Shown here in pieces: positions 21,850 to 34,393 of a stretch of DNA of 64,000 nt (position 1 is the first letter of the stretch; the number at the start of each line of letters is the position of its first letter). The notes below the pieces were generated by a model. That model saw only the letters and a program-made list of their open reading frames with translations. It did no database searches and was not told where the DNA came from. The position numbers and the translations under genes were made by a program. The stretch spans positions 44,039,970 through 44,103,969 of the forward strand of contig NC_132879.1 of assembly GCF_030463535.1 (NCBI RefSeq). Reading direction: 5' to 3'. This DNA is from Salminus brasiliensis (taxonomy: Eukaryota > Chordata > Actinopteri > Characiformes > Bryconidae).

Positions 21850-22720
21850 GCAAGTGGCACTTGTACCAGATGCTTTTGGTAGCCATTAACAAGCACTAAC
21901 AAGCACAAGCATAAACAAGGATGGACATTTGACCACTCCTCCTTTGATGTGTGTTGGGGGTCCTGCCAGAACACCCAATTTGGGTCAAGATTATACTGTC
22001 TACAGGAGGTGGTCCTCCTTCTTTATTATTCCATCCACTTTGTGCAATGTATCAGTTCCAAAAACAGCCCAGAATATGGTGCTACCACCACCATGCTTAA
22101 CAGTTGGTGTTCTTTAAACCATCCTCCAAGACTTTTTCTTGTCCACACGGTTAGCTGCAAATTTAAGGCAAGCTTTCTTCTTTGAGCGGCCCATAGCGTT
22201 CCAAAACTTACTGACTGAAAAGAGTCACACTGGTATTCAATCAGCTCACAGTTCATGGCAGGCCTGTGCCTTTGATGGTTATTGGCTAAATTTGACAGTT
22301 TGGATCTTTTTCCAGATCTCGGCAAAGTGGTAACACCTTCCAATAGCTGTAGTACTTATGTTTGCAACACCTTAAACTTGAACTGATTATCTTGGAATGC
22401 TGTTTGCTGTTTGGAGACTCTTTGGACTTTCCTATTGTACTGTGTGTTGGTCCATGCAATGCATGTGGTCAGAAGAAGCTACCAGCTATGGTCAGTCATG
22501 ATCACTAACAGGACAGTAAGAGGCCTTGGCTTTGCCAATTACTATATTTCCACAATAGACAAAACCAAATGACCCTGGTTCCTAACACCACAAGAGTCTT
22601 GACATTTCTTGACAATGCACGAAAGCATCTGAATGACTTTGTTTACATCTTAACAGGTGAATTATGCAAAGAAATTGTAAAAAATGTTGGTATATTCCTC
22701 TATAACTTTTATTAACTATA
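21850..22720 (-). mobile_element. Tc1-like transposase fossil
   Basis: On the minus strand the frame at about 22020-22100 reads TVKHGGGSTIFWAVFG, close to the conserved KHGGGS-x-x-x-W segment of Tc1-family transposases. The rest is broken by stops and frameshifts. Terminal repeats were not located. Confidence 0.6.
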
Positions 22721-22895
22721 ACTTTAATTAAAAAAAAAACATACTTCATCTTCTATATTGTTCTGACACTATAAGGTGCTCGATTTTTTTCACAAAGTCA
22801 GGTCACTTCCATCCTGAAAATGTACTAAAACAAACACACTCTAGTCACTTTGTGTATTGTGCATGTGCCTGTAAGATTGTATGTGTATGTGTGTG

Positions 22896-22899
<4 letters not shown>

Positions 22900-22930
<31 letters not shown>
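22900..22930. repeat. (GT)n microsatellite
   Basis: About 15 GT units. Confidence 0.95.
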
Positions 22931-22931
<1 letters not shown>

Positions 22932-23199
22932 AGGGCGGGGCAGTCTCCAGACCGCCAGGTGTTTCCTATCAACGCCGGCATTCATCAGAGACCTGCGGCC
23001 TTTTTGAGTCATCTCAGGAAGCGCAGGTACACACTCTCACTATGAGCCACATTATACCTGAAACCATACGCATACACACTCACACACACATACACACCCA
23101 TCAGTCCTTTTCCTCAGGCATTAAGGCAATTGTTAAGGACCTACTGCAGGTAGGGGCCAAAGAAAGATGTGCATTTGTTAAAGGAGAGCAGGAACAAGG

Positions 23200-24230
23200 C
23201 AAGAGCTGAACGCAGGATGCCTGGTGAAGGATGAATAACCCTTTTAATTTCTGCATCACATTTTTTTCTATCCAGTATTGAAAGAGTGGGTGCCAATTAA
23301 GTTCAATTAGGGCCTTTCAGTGCCTAATGAGGAGGCACGCTCGCAAGTGTTTGAAAGGCATGACAAATGCATACGCATACAGGTTTACACACACAAGCAC
23401 GCGTACCGCATGCATTTGTGCACACGCTCAGGAGCATGGCATGCATTTTGGTGAAGTCTGGTTACTATAAGGATGGAAGAAGAAAGTGACGACTGATTGG
23501 ACTGTAAATTCACACTAGCTTCTTCTACAAAGGAATAGAAATCAGCCCCTCAGTCACACAGTGGAGGACATGACACATCTCTGCATTCACATAAAGAAAA
23601 AAAACTCTAATCACTATCACCCCCCCCCCCCCAATACCACCACCACCACCACATACACACACACACCAGCACACAAAAGAGTGCCACTCCTCTCCGTTGT
23701 GTGAGTGACAGCTGCATGCTTCCGGCTCTCTCTCGGTTGATTAGGGGCTGAAGGGAACCTGTCCAATCAGGCCTTTTCACTGTGCCCCCACGTTCACACA
23801 AGAACTCTGCAGCTCCGTGACCCCTCGCAGCCACTGCTCCGCCCCTTCACCTTGACCTTCACTAAACATCCCTGCCTCTGTAGAACACTTCGTCTCTCTG
23901 TGCCCAATCACAAAAAAGGGGGCCACCACTAACCAATTAGCCCCTCAGAGAGAAAAAAAACGGCCAGGACGCCACTCCAAAGCATTGCTAATTAAAAAAT
24001 CAAGTGCAAAGCTTCAGGCTTCAAAGGTAAACAATGGTGGAGAAGGACATGGCGTGTGGACGTGTGCGTTTTTGTGTATGAAGTGCATAAAGTTTCAAAT
24101 TACGCTGGTGGCGACCAGACATAGGACAATAGGTGCGGTGGTGTTTGATTCTTGAATCTGAAGCCTAATTAGCAGGGCTGTCCATCAGAGGGGTTTTCTA
24201 TAAGGAGGGCTTTGATTGGAATCACTGTTA
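23200..24230. promoter_or_regulatory. Candidate regulatory island
   Basis: Unique complex DNA with motifs such as GGGTGCCAATTAAGTTCAAT and GAAGCCTAATTAGCAGGGCT, split by a C13 run (23620-23632) and a CCA repeat. AATTA-type homeodomain core words are frequent. No coding structure. Confidence 0.3.
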
Positions 24231-24345
24231 GGGGTGTATCCATCGTGTTTTGAATACAGAATGCTTTACTAACTGTGTCAGCTGATATCAAACACTTTCA
24301 ATGAAATTGCTTGTTTTGTTGATACGGTGACTGTATTAAATATCG

Positions 24346-24560
24346 TTGCTGTCCAAATAAAAAAAACATGCCATCTCCAAAATGCCACTTTAAACTTTAC
24401 AGGAGAAGGAAAAACCTTTCTAAAGTTTCAATGAAAGTCAATGTAAAATATTATATTCCAAGTCATTTTGGAGCATTACTATTGATCCAATCATCCAGAA
24501 TTTGTTACACAGTGTACAGAGCAGCTACAGGGTTCAAATGATAAGGAAAACTAAAAACTG
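24346..24560 (+). repeat. Dispersed repeat B, copy 2
   Basis: Colinear with 8246-8430 in the same orientation (see that entry for shared blocks). Confidence 0.6.
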
Positions 24561-25092
24561 ACCAAAATGAAGATACATTTTTCATTAGACAGCAGCTATA
24601 TGTACTCTTTTAAAGTACTGTTCAAGAAAGCAATGCTGTCGCAGCAAATCCTTGCACTTAAACTAGCATTTGTCCGAAATAGAAGGTCATTAATGTCATT
24701 TTGGACCATTTCTACTTATGTCCATTCATCATAAAATATTCTAACAATATTGCAGGTAATTATGTAAAAAAAACGTTTGATAAGTGAGATGCATCAGTGA
24801 CAAAATACTAAGATTTATACATTTGCCCATGTCTCCTGCAACACATGACCTTCAAGAACTGACTGCTAACCTGCTCCCTAATGTTTATCTCACCCCTTGA
24901 CAAGAGATGTTGGGTGGTCATGTGAAATTTACTGTATTGGGTACATTAAATAATCATAAATGAAACAAAAGATATACACCTATACAAAGAAATACACCTG
25001 GGCATACACATCCTTATCCTCACATGACATAAGCTTCATATTGGTATTCAGCTGTTACTGAATAATTTATAGCAGTTATTGAAAAATAAATG

Positions 25093-25095
<3 letters not shown>

Positions 25096-25134
<39 letters not shown>
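25096..25134. repeat. (AT)n microsatellite
   Basis: About 19 AT units. Confidence 0.97.
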
Positions 25135-25137
<3 letters not shown>

Positions 25138-25689
25138 ATTACATTGTGGACAATAAATGAAAACAACCAGGATACTGGCTTGCCTTTTGAAAGAGGGCAA
25201 GAGCTCTGTGACCTGACAGAATTAAAAGTGCTGAGTTGGCTTTTTCTTGCTAAGCAGGTAAGATATTTTATTTGTTTATGAACAGCTTCTAAAACAGGCA
25301 GCCAGGCTATCATTGCGCTGGATTTTGTAATGTAAGGTTATTGAATTACAACGCAGTAAAGTACAGCTGTATTACCAGTATAGCAAATGAGCAGGTTAGC
25401 TTGCTAACACTGTTTTTCACCTGGTGTTTGAAAAAACAGAGCTGGTCACTATTCTTAGACAATTTCAAGTGCTATTCTCACTGTCATTTTGTAAACACAA
25501 CCTATTATTCTATTAATTATAAATAGACATTATTTCTCTGCATTTAAATGGTTTAAAACCAAAATACAATTATCATTCAGATAAGAATCACAACAGTAGT
25601 GATATAACTCTGTTGCATCCTCTGAAGACATTTCCTTCACCAAGTTTTGACTGAATACTCCACTCTGAACTACCCCACTGACTGAAAGT

Positions 25690-26070
25690 AAACTTGCAAT
25701 GAACAGATTCTTCTTTTCTGAATGTAGCACAACACACGTTTTGACTGTAACTCTGATGTTGGCCTACAAAGCCAAGAATGCACCAGCCCCTCCGTACTTG
25801 ACGGCAATGGTCAAAAGCCAAACTGTACCAAAACACTCCGAGCTTCAAGTATGGCTTGGCTTGACCTGCCATCCCTTAAGATCCATAGAAGACAAGCATC
25901 CAGACTATTTTCTGTCCTGGCACCGAAGTGGTATAACAAACTTCCCCTGGGTCTCTGAATGGCAGAGTCACTCATTGTTTTTAAATCGTGACTGAAGACC
26001 CATCTCTTGTAGTGCCAAATATTGTGGTCTCCATACTGACTTTTGTTTTTAGTAGTAAATAAGTTTAGAG
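25690..26070 (+). mobile_element. LINE-type reverse-transcriptase fossil (3' end)
   Basis: A plus-strand frame reads APPYLTAMVKSQTVPKHSEL and ends near WQSHSLFLNRD. It then continues through a stop into RPISC-like text, resembling the C-terminal end of fish non-LTR element ORFs (PPYLT...; ...FK..LKTHLF). Frameshifts are present. It ends about 115 bp before coding exon 26187-26444. Confidence 0.5.
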
Positions 26071-26186
26071 GTATCTTTTGGATCCTAGCCGAGGACACAC
26101 AAGCTAGGGGTAAACCTTTTAGGTTGGATTGACAAACATTTTGTTGTTGATTTTTTAGGTGCCTTCAGAACGGCAATCTTACTCAC

Positions 26187-26444
26187 AGTCCTCAAACCTG
26201 GAGCAGCTGCTCGGCTTGCTGGGCTGAACTGCCTCATTTCCTTCCTGCAGCTTGGAGTAAATCTGCAGTGCCTTGCTCTTGCGTTCCTCTGCCTTCTCGC
26301 CTAGCTCCTTTCTCTGACGTCTTCTCCTCCTGTCTTTGAGTTGGTTACGGCCTCTTGCGCCAATCCAGGGTCGCTCTCTCCTTGCTGGGCAGCTCTCCTT
26401 GCTGGGCAGAGAGGTGTCCTCTGTCACTGGGGTTGATGGGTCTT
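26187..26444 (-). CDS. Basic, charged-helix exon of the EF-hand gene (phase 1-1)
   Basis: A 258-nt exon with acceptor TTATTTAAAG and donor GTGAGT. It encodes about 86 residues. An N-terminal Ser/Thr/Pro part (EDPSTPVTEDTSLPSKES) leads to an Arg-rich tract (KDRRRRRQRK), a nuclear-localisation-like or nucleic-acid-like basic patch, and then a charged helical run (ELGEKAEERKSKALQIYSKL) that could form a short coiled coil. It ends RFEDF across the next splice, leading directly into the C-terminal globular part. The next exon is 11.7 kb away, but the phases match exactly. Confidence 0.85.
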
Positions 26445-28775
26445 CTTTAAATAAAGCAAACAATTTTTAAAAAATAACTTTATGTTAATGTAACAAGCAA
26501 ACTGAAGTGTTACTATCACACGCAGTCTTTTAATAGTTACAATGAGGCTGGGATGCTAAAACAGTAATCCACTTACAATCTATTAATTACCTCCAGCTTC
26601 TTAAATTCACCTTTTAGCCTCAGACTAAGACCATTTCTTCCCTTTGTTTTTGCACCTATGTCCTGTAACATCCCCATTAACATTTTCCCAAAAGACATTA
26701 GTCTGTTAATTAGCAAGTGCCCCACAATTAGAGTCCTATTAGCCTTCCCTGAAATGTCTTCTCCAAACACTTCCTGCTTTTAAAGCACAAAGAGTAAGAC
26801 GTGAACCTGTGGGGGGCCTTTCAGTATTGTGTTTATAGCCTTCTTTAAAAAAAAAAAAGCACTGACCTTTGTTTTTGCAATGTGCTCCTGTACAAGAGAA
26901 GCAAGAGACCAGCAGTGTCTGTTGTAAATTGTGTAGTGCAATTACAAATTATTTGTTTGTCATCAAAAAAGATTAAATTAAGATAAATAAAGATTTTAGT
27001 TTAGAGTGATCACCTCTTCAAATACACTGATTGTAGATTTGTCTTGTATTTTATTATTTATGATTTCTGTTTGTATCATTTGCACAGCTTTATGTATTAA
27101 TAAAATAATAGTCTTAGGTCTTAATTTATTTTTACATGCCTATTTTCCAACTGTAAATTGATTCTAATCCAACTGGTCCAAGTCCAAGCTGAAACACTCC
27201 TTCTAACTTCAAAGTGAATTGGTGGGGCTGGACTTTAGGCCAAATAGACAATGTATGCAAATAGATTGTTTTATGAATTCAAAATTTAAAAAGCTTATTT
27301 TCCATATATAGACTGCATGTAGTGGGGAGGGCATTTTGAAAACTGTGTTTGCATAATACATCAGACTTTTTTATTTCTGTGAATTGTGAGAAATGTGGGA
27401 AAAATACCATGGTACTGTGTGAGCATTTAACCCCCCAGTTCTTCCCAGTACTATCCATTATTCCTTCACCCTACAAACTGCAGTATTCTCATAATTAGCA
27501 TCCATTTCATAGACCCTAAAACAGAACCCTGTGGGACTAATCATTAGTAGTAGTTTCTGCATTATATTTAATAACAAATATAGGTTTCAAAATGTTAAGG
27601 TGCTTTAAATCATACTATTTGACAATATCACCACATACTCTATGTTTTCATTCATTGTTTCCTTTGAATAAAGTCAGATACACACTAGGTTTCCGGACCC
27701 TTATGTTCAGATTTTTGTTGGCCAGCTGCATTTTTGCATGTCATCTCCCAGACTGATGGCCCAATGGCTGCTTCCAATCAAAATGCTATAAACTGCTGTC
27801 ACTTGTGTATTTCAGCAAGTATAATGAACAATGGCATGTTTCATTAACCACCCTTCCTTGCAGTGCTTCCAGGTTCCCCAGCTCTGGATGTACCTTTTCT
27901 TTTTAGATTGATTCTGAGCAGTGATGACTGATTCACCCTAGCAGAGTTTAATACATCACACTGTCTCTTACACCAGCTCCTGTGAAAATATGGGCCATGG
28001 TTTGTGATTTTGTGACATAGCAAATGAGACATGACAGTAATGATTAAACACTTACCCAAGTTCTATAAACATAATTGTCATGGATGTGTGATACAGACCC
28101 ATATAACAAAAGGCCAGAAAGTCACGCAAGGGGTTTCTCCACATAAATAATATATGGGCAAATCAAGATCATATTTAGAATATGGCTGATATTTCTTAAA
28201 CATTTCTTCACTTTGCTTATTGCTTATTATTACTATTATTAGTTTTTCTTTCTTGTTCCATCTTGCCGGGGTTATAACAAAAGTGACATCAGCCAACAAA
28301 GTGTTTAAATTTCATAGCAGAGGGCTGTGTTAGGTTAGGTTAGACATGAACTTTCTAACAGTAAGCACAATCCCAAAGATCACTAACTTCTGCCTGGTCT
28401 ATAAGTAATGGTGATGGAAAAGGAGTTTCTTCATTATTGCTCTCAGATCTTTGGGGCTGAGTCCTCTGGTGGAAATCACAACAGGAATGGCCTTAAGGGG
28501 TGCTAGGTTCGAACAGCTGTAAAGTCAACTATTGGAAAATATTTTTCCATGTTTTCACAAAGGTGACCTGCCTTGTAGTCAACAAACGACTGGACAACTG
28601 GCTGCATGGTCTGTGATGATTATAATGTCCCACAATGGCTTGCTGTGTTCTCCATTACCAACTCAGGGTCACATTTGTAGCAAGGGACTTCCACCTGTAC
28701 AAGCACTGGTCACTGTCTGATGGATCACTTTGGCAACATTGCTAAGGCATGCCAGGAAATTGCTGGGCATGTATA

Positions 28776-28926
28776 TTGATGATGGTGATGATGATTATTA
28801 TTGTTGTTATCATTGTCATCATCATCATCATCATCATTATTATTATTATTATGATTACTATTATTCTTATTATTATTATTAATACTACTACTACTACTAC
28901 TAATAATAATAATAATAATAATAATT
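28776..28926. repeat. Compound trinucleotide repeat
   Basis: Runs of GAT, TTA, TTG, CAT, TTA, CTA and AAT units follow one another, implying repeated point mutation and expansion of an ancestral (ATT/ATC)n tract. Confidence 0.9.
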
Positions 28927-29004
28927 TTTCACATTTTGTATATAATGTAATACATAATTTAATAATAGTTCAACAAAATGTACTTTTATATTTATGCGAA
29001 TGTC

Positions 29005-29008
<4 letters not shown>

Positions 29009-29056
<48 letters not shown>
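29009..29056. repeat. (AT)n microsatellite
   Basis: About 24 AT units. Confidence 0.97.
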
Positions 29057-29058
<2 letters not shown>

Positions 29059-29179
29059 CTTGGACATCAGCAATTTTTCAGATGTATAGATCAATTAATG
29101 AAACCATCTGATGCAGCTGTTTGAACGACTGAAAAAAGTTCTATCTGAAGTTAAACCTATCTCTCTTTACAAATAATTA

Positions 29180-30400
29180 ATATTTTAGGCTCTGGCCCAT
29201 TCAGACTCTATATCCTGGCTTGTGTGTGAAATCTGGTTTCACAAGGCCAGCTGATTTCATTCAGGCGGCTCTATCTCTCCCAGTAAAGACTCCTGTTCTA
29301 ACACAGCCTAATCCTCCAGTGCACAACACTGATTAGTGAATGGTCAAAGCTGGAAACAAGGCATAGACCTGCTTAGAAATCATCTTAAACCCACACACAC
29401 CAGGTTACCATACCAACCGGTCTGTCTGAAAGAGGCAGATAGTTGGATTTGGCTGAGAGTGGCAGAGTCAAATCCTTCATCTAGCCCTCCGTTGAGATTG
29501 CAAAGCCACCAAGGACACACACACACACACACACCCTGCTTGCCCTCTTGTGTGGAAATCCCCACAACCAGTCTACCAGGGTAAAGCAAGAAGGTCAGCC
29601 GTGTATCTCTTTTCTTTGTGTGTTTGAGAAAGGGATGAGCGCCAATCACACAGTCAACCGGACGGTCCTAGTCCTGCCACCCAGAGCCTCCTCCTTCTCT
29701 CTCTTGCAGCAGAAAGCAAAGAATAGAGGGAGTGGTGGAGGTGAAAGGAGAAAATCCTTCCTCAGTTATTATTCATTGGTCCGATTGTCCTTTCTGGACT
29801 GCCGTTTCCCAACACATCATCCTTTTCTGTCAGTGCTGACAAGTGCCAATCAAAGCACCGGTATCCGGATTTTAGTGCTATCCAAACGATGAAGGATTTT
29901 TTGGCAAACAATAGCCCCTGAGCCCTTTAGCAACACTTTCTTTTCAAGACAATGACCACACGGCCACAGTGTCAGTGTGTGGTCCCAGATTGGGGTGGGG
30001 TGAGGACGGGGGGGAGCGGACAACCGTGTTCCGAACACGGCTAATCTCTCCTTCTCCGTCTCTCTCATTCACGCCCCTAATCTGCTCTCACAGTGGCCCG
30101 GTGTCTTCCACAACAATCTGGCTGGGTCAGCTCAGCTTAGCGGCCCTTTGTGGGTGCAGACCTGCGGGTGACATTCATAGGCCTCAGTGACATCTTCAGT
30201 TTCAGCTGAATGCTAAAGACAACAGGAACAAGACCCCGCAGAAGCGTCCTGAGCGACCGACGGAATGGCAACAGTGACCGGACCGTTTTGGGCAGGGATT
30301 AGGACACCTATGAATTCGGAATGAGATTGGAGGACAAAAGGTCAATCAGAGAGCTGACAGCATTGTAAATGGCGGCTGCACCATACGCAATTTGAGTGTA
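29180..30400. promoter_or_regulatory. Candidate regulatory island
   Basis: Unique complex sequence, including GCCAGCTGATTTCATTCAGG and GGGAGCGGACAACCGTGTTC, with an (AC)n patch at 29517-29534. No phase-consistent exon. Regulatory role is inferred. Confidence 0.28.
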
Positions 30401-30489
30401 TGAGTTTTAAATGCTTATATTTGTACATATTTCATATTTTAGCGTATATGGTTTTCCCAGTGTAGTCAATGCCAATTCCAACTCATGAG

Positions 30490-30810
30490 CTGGGACATCC
30501 CCTATTATACAAAGCACCCAGGAAGGCTAGCACATGATTCCTCTGAGAAACATGAAGCCAACCAACTGCTTTTTTTTCAAACTGTCACTGATCCAACACC
30601 ATTGGAGGAGAACGCATGGATGCAACGCCATTAGAGGAGAACGCTAAGTGACAATTCTATTACATAGGCTAACAGATGCCAGAGTGACGGGGGAGAGGGA
30701 GGGCATTTATACCCATCAAATAAGGCCACTTCTGCTGTCTTTGACTCCCAGCCATGGATTACTGTGGCACCACTAAGGATTGAACTTGCTTGATGATTTG
30801 GCCAACATTT
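30490..30810 (-). mobile_element. SINE family A, copy 2
   Basis: Minus-strand match to 3550-3860 and 62608-62920 (GTTCAATCC, CCACAGTAATCCATGGC, GGGAGTCAAAGA, GCCCTCCCTCTCCCCC). This copy also carries a tandem duplication of about 26 bp (GCCATTAGAGGAGAACGC and a close partner). Confidence 0.65.
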
Positions 30811-30914
30811 ATGCCACTGAGGATTCTATATGATTCTTTTTTGACATCATGTTAAATGGACAGATGAAGCAGTGGTTTAGGTATTAACAGCCACATTCAG
30901 GCATAACAATGAAA

Positions 30915-31030
30915 AAGGTTCTGCACACTCATATATCTGGTTCTTTTAAGAACCGTACATCTGAAAGTCACTTTATGGGAATAAAAGTGGTTCATTGGCA
31001 TCTTCAATGGCACTGCTACAAAAAACCCTT
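30915..31030. mobile_element. GGTTCTATATAG-type dispersed repeat fragment
   Basis: GGTTCTGCACACTCATATAT, GGTTCTTTTAAGAACCGTAC (itself a dyad) and GTGGTTCATTGG match the flanks of the hAT-like element at 42240-42292 and 43582-43640. Confidence 0.4.
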
Positions 31031-34000
31031 GTATGTACTTTTACTTATAAGAGCACATGACCTTTACATCTAGAGGAGGGTCTTTCTGTTTGTAGCTCGG
31101 AATTGAAATGGCACTGAATCACTGTTGCCTTGCTGCCCAACTCAAACCTGTCACACTCAGATAGAGCTGTTGGTCTGCAGAATCCTCAGTTCAGTGTGTA
31201 TCTTCATTCTCATAATAACATTCACACCAGTGCTAATCCACAGACACACACCACTTTCCATTGCCTCTCAGCAAAAGCCAGTTATCTCATGTCCAGCAGT
31301 TTGGGTCCATAGGGGCCTCTTCAATGTCCAATAGCTCCTGCTGTGACCTCATGCTGACCCCATACTGACCCCACGAGTGACCATGTCTTTGGCCTCCGGG
31401 AGGGTCATTGTGCCAAAGCGCACACAGTGTCACCAGGGTTACACGGGGGACATCTCTTTTGAGGCAGAACGCTTCTATTTGGCCTGCTTGCGATAAACGG
31501 CTCCCTGATTTCAGCTTTTTTGTTCTGGGTCGTCTCTTTAAACAAAGACTAGCTGCCACTGTTTTTAACTAGTGTAGATACAGCTTGGCTCGTAAAAAGC
31601 AAGGTGTAAAACAACAACACAAAAAGCTGTTTCCTATAAACACCTCATTGGCCTCGCTTCAGTTCACAGACAAATGCCACTCACCTACTAGCTCGGCAAT
31701 CAGGTGTAAAGGACTATTGCAGATGACATCACTTCCCTCCGACTGCTCCCAGCCTAGAGTTTAACATAAAAGAACTAAAGTAAGTTTTACTGATGAAGCA
31801 ACTTAAAAGAAGCCCTGTGGAACAATGCTGCTAAAAGCTGAGATGTCCTTATGTCCTTGCGCCACATGGTTGGCTGAGCGTAGCCTATACATTACAGATG
31901 CACAAACCTAGGTGCCACATGAAGGAGGATGGTCGGCTAAGCCTGCATGGGACATTAAGCCCACAGCAGAATGACTAATGCTAGCTAGCAGCTTTGCAGT
32001 GCAACACTTCACTTTGTGACCAGGTTAAACAAAATGATAGAAAAAGCTCAGCTTTGGTTTGCGAACAAACAGAGAAAGCCAAGTCTTGGTTTGCTAACAT
32101 ACAAAAGATGTTTTATTTAAGAGAGAGAAGCATTTGTATGTGTAGAAGAGGAAAAGGCAAGACAAGTGATCTTCCTAAACCTATTAAATCTAGTCTGGCA
32201 TGTCTCCAGCTTCACAACACACACTTGCTGACTTGGAGTCATCACTTCATTTATGTAAACAAGATGGCCACACTGTAGAGTAAGGAGCTGGCAGTGGCCA
32301 GTAGGCCCTCAACAGGGATTATTGAGGCTTAAGTGTACCGGAGGCAGAGAGACACCAAACACTACCCTGACAGTGAGGAGACTGCAGCCGCAGGTGTGGA
32401 CCTGCACCATCAGCTTGGGCACTGTGGGCTCTGACTGGCAATAAAAAGCTAAGCATTAAATTGTTTAAAAGATTGCACCGGAGCCGCTCACTAATGGCTA
32501 ACAACAGCATGATTGATTTTCTTAGCAAAGCATTTTACTATATGTACCTATTAGGGTTGTGTGAACATCAGTACTGACAAAATGTAAAAAAAAACTGTGT
32601 AAAAAAACTAAAGCTTGCTATTTGCACTATGCTAATTGGTGGGTTCTAAGTTGGCATTGTGTTTTAGCTGGGGTGACCACATGTCCTTTTTTCCCTGACG
32701 ATGTCCTCTTTCTGGGATGTGAAAAATGAAAAACAGTTTCTAAACTATGTAAAATGCCTCAGATTTCACCTTTTTTTTCTTTTTTTTTTACATTGGCATA
32801 AATTAATAAATACAATAATCTACAAGGTGATAAAACTAAGAGAAAAAACTTTTTTTTGCTTATTATTTCATTATTTTATTTTATGACACATAAGTTGAAT
32901 GAATTAATTAGATGATTTAGCAATATAGGCTATTTGTGTTAATTATTAGCTTTGGTAAATGAGTACATCTTGATGTACATTAATGTTACATTAATATAGC
33001 TGCATGATGTTAGAACTCCCTCCACCCCTTAACAACAGCTGCAACATCCTAACCATTGTGGACCCCTCCTGTGTCCAAAGTGACCACACAGTGAAAACCA
33101 AAACATGGTCTTGCACTCTTAACACATCAAACCTATCTTGGCTAAATTAAATGTTTTATTTTTTTAACCCTACTAGGCGGTGAGCAAATTAATTATTAAG
33201 GTTGACTACATGGGCTCTTGTGGCTCTTATGTGGTAACCAATTGTTACACTCTTCTTTGTGTTAGTCTGTAACATGGTAGCAGGAAACAGAACATTCTCT
33301 TATGATCCATGCCCTGTTTGCAATATCCTAAGTGGCCCAGAGCTAGATTTGTAATGGGGCTTTTTCCCCAGCGCTGGCCATTGTTGCTGTTAATACAAGC
33401 TAAAGTGCTTTCAAAAGAAGTTTGAACTTCAAGTTTCACCCAATCCTGTGTGGTCTCTTTGCGTGTGGCATTTGTAGTAAAACATCAGCGCATTGGTTGC
33501 ATTCTGACTAATTTGCAAAAAGAGCTGGGCCGCTTAAGACTGGAAATCATTTAGAAACAACTTGTTAGCTTGCAGTGATCCTCTGTAATCAGGGGATTGT
33601 CTTGTGGTCGGAACTACTTTACAGGTTAAAACCTTTAAAGCACAAGTAACCTTTACACCGTTGTTTCCCCTCTCAATGAATGCAGTCCATTACCCAAGGT
33701 CTTTATGGTTTGGTGTCCAAAGTTTGCTTTGTTTTGATGGCTAATGTAACCAACACGTAGTGGATGTATGTACTTCCTGCCTCATCTATTATGACAGTGC
33801 AGACATCAGTACAGACATATGCAAGATGCAAGCTGCTGAAAATGTTATTGTATTCCAGTAAAAATGTTACGTACCCCATTTTTACCTGGTCATGTCATGT
33901 GACTAGCATCCGGAATGTATCCTGATTTTAGCCACATGGCTACACTGGGTAGTCAAGACTGAGTGAGATGGAATATGCAAATTTGAGAGATTGTTTTCTT

Positions 34001-34291
34001 ATCCGACGCCTCTTAGGTGTGTTCATATGTTTATATATTGATATTGCTTGGCCTTATCCCGATATCATCCTGATACTCAGGACATATGAAGTGACCAGGT
34101 GTAAACAAGGACACAGAGTGTCAGAAACTACTTTAACTGAATCTACTTCAACAAAATCTGGATAAAGGCAAATGTGAGATGACTGACATGACGTGTGTCA
34201 TTTGCACTATGCTCAATGGTGGAGTATAAAGACATGTCTCAGCAAATACAAACATTTGTGATTTAGAGAATAATGTCTTTTAAAAAATTAC

Positions 34292-34393
34292 CTTTTTTCT
34301 CATAGTTGCCATTCTCTCTTGAAACACAGCTGTCAGAGTGGTCACTTGAGCGGAAGGACCAGGAGGATGATGATCTGGAGATCATCTGAAGGT
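34292..34393 (-). CDS. Ser-rich exon of the EF-hand gene (phase 1-1)
   Basis: A 102-nt exon encoding DLQMISRSSSSWSFRSSDHS and then DSCVSRENGNYEKK, ending at donor GTAATT. The acceptor that fits the phase (GCTGAAG before ACCTTCAG) lacks a good pyrimidine tract; the nearest T-rich run lies about 25-30 nt further upstream. A second AG 16 nt upstream would shift to phase 0 and break the frame. The Ser-rich peptide resembles basophilic or proline-independent kinase targets by composition only. The coding frame is clear, but the exact 5' edge is uncertain. Confidence 0.7.

Larger units (their letters stand above)
14492..26186 (-). other. Largest intron (11.7 kb) of the EF-hand gene
   Basis: 14492-15780 is AT-rich unique DNA. 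15800-16200 holds (TA)n and C-runs. 16240-16700 is unique DNA with a (TC)n tract (16541-16564). 17100-18300 and 20440-20920 are unique GC-balanced islands. 18500-19300 is AT-rich. 19390-19770 and 19840-20110 hold repeats. 20940-21850 shows nothing recognisable. 21850-22720 is a Tc1-like fossil. 22850-23100 is GT/AC-rich. 23200-24230 is an island. 24346-24560 is repeat B. 25096-25134 is (AT)n. 25690-26070 is a LINE fossil. No splice-consistent exon was found. Confidence 0.65.
26445..34291 (-). other. 7.8-kb intron of the EF-hand gene
   Basis: 26445-28700 is AT-rich unique DNA with short chance frames. 28776-28926 is a trinucleotide compound repeat. 29009-29056 is (AT)n. 29180-30400 is a GC-balanced island. 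30490-30810 is SINE A copy 2. 30915-31030 is GGTTCT-type repeat. 31270-32520 is complex unique DNA without exon structure. 32530-34290 is AT-rich unique DNA with nothing recognisable. Confidence 0.65.

Noticed and set aside
31287..31559. Minus-strand frame of about 90 codons
   Set aside because: It has no acceptor/donor pair with phase matching the EF-hand gene. Its composition looks like non-coding unique DNA.
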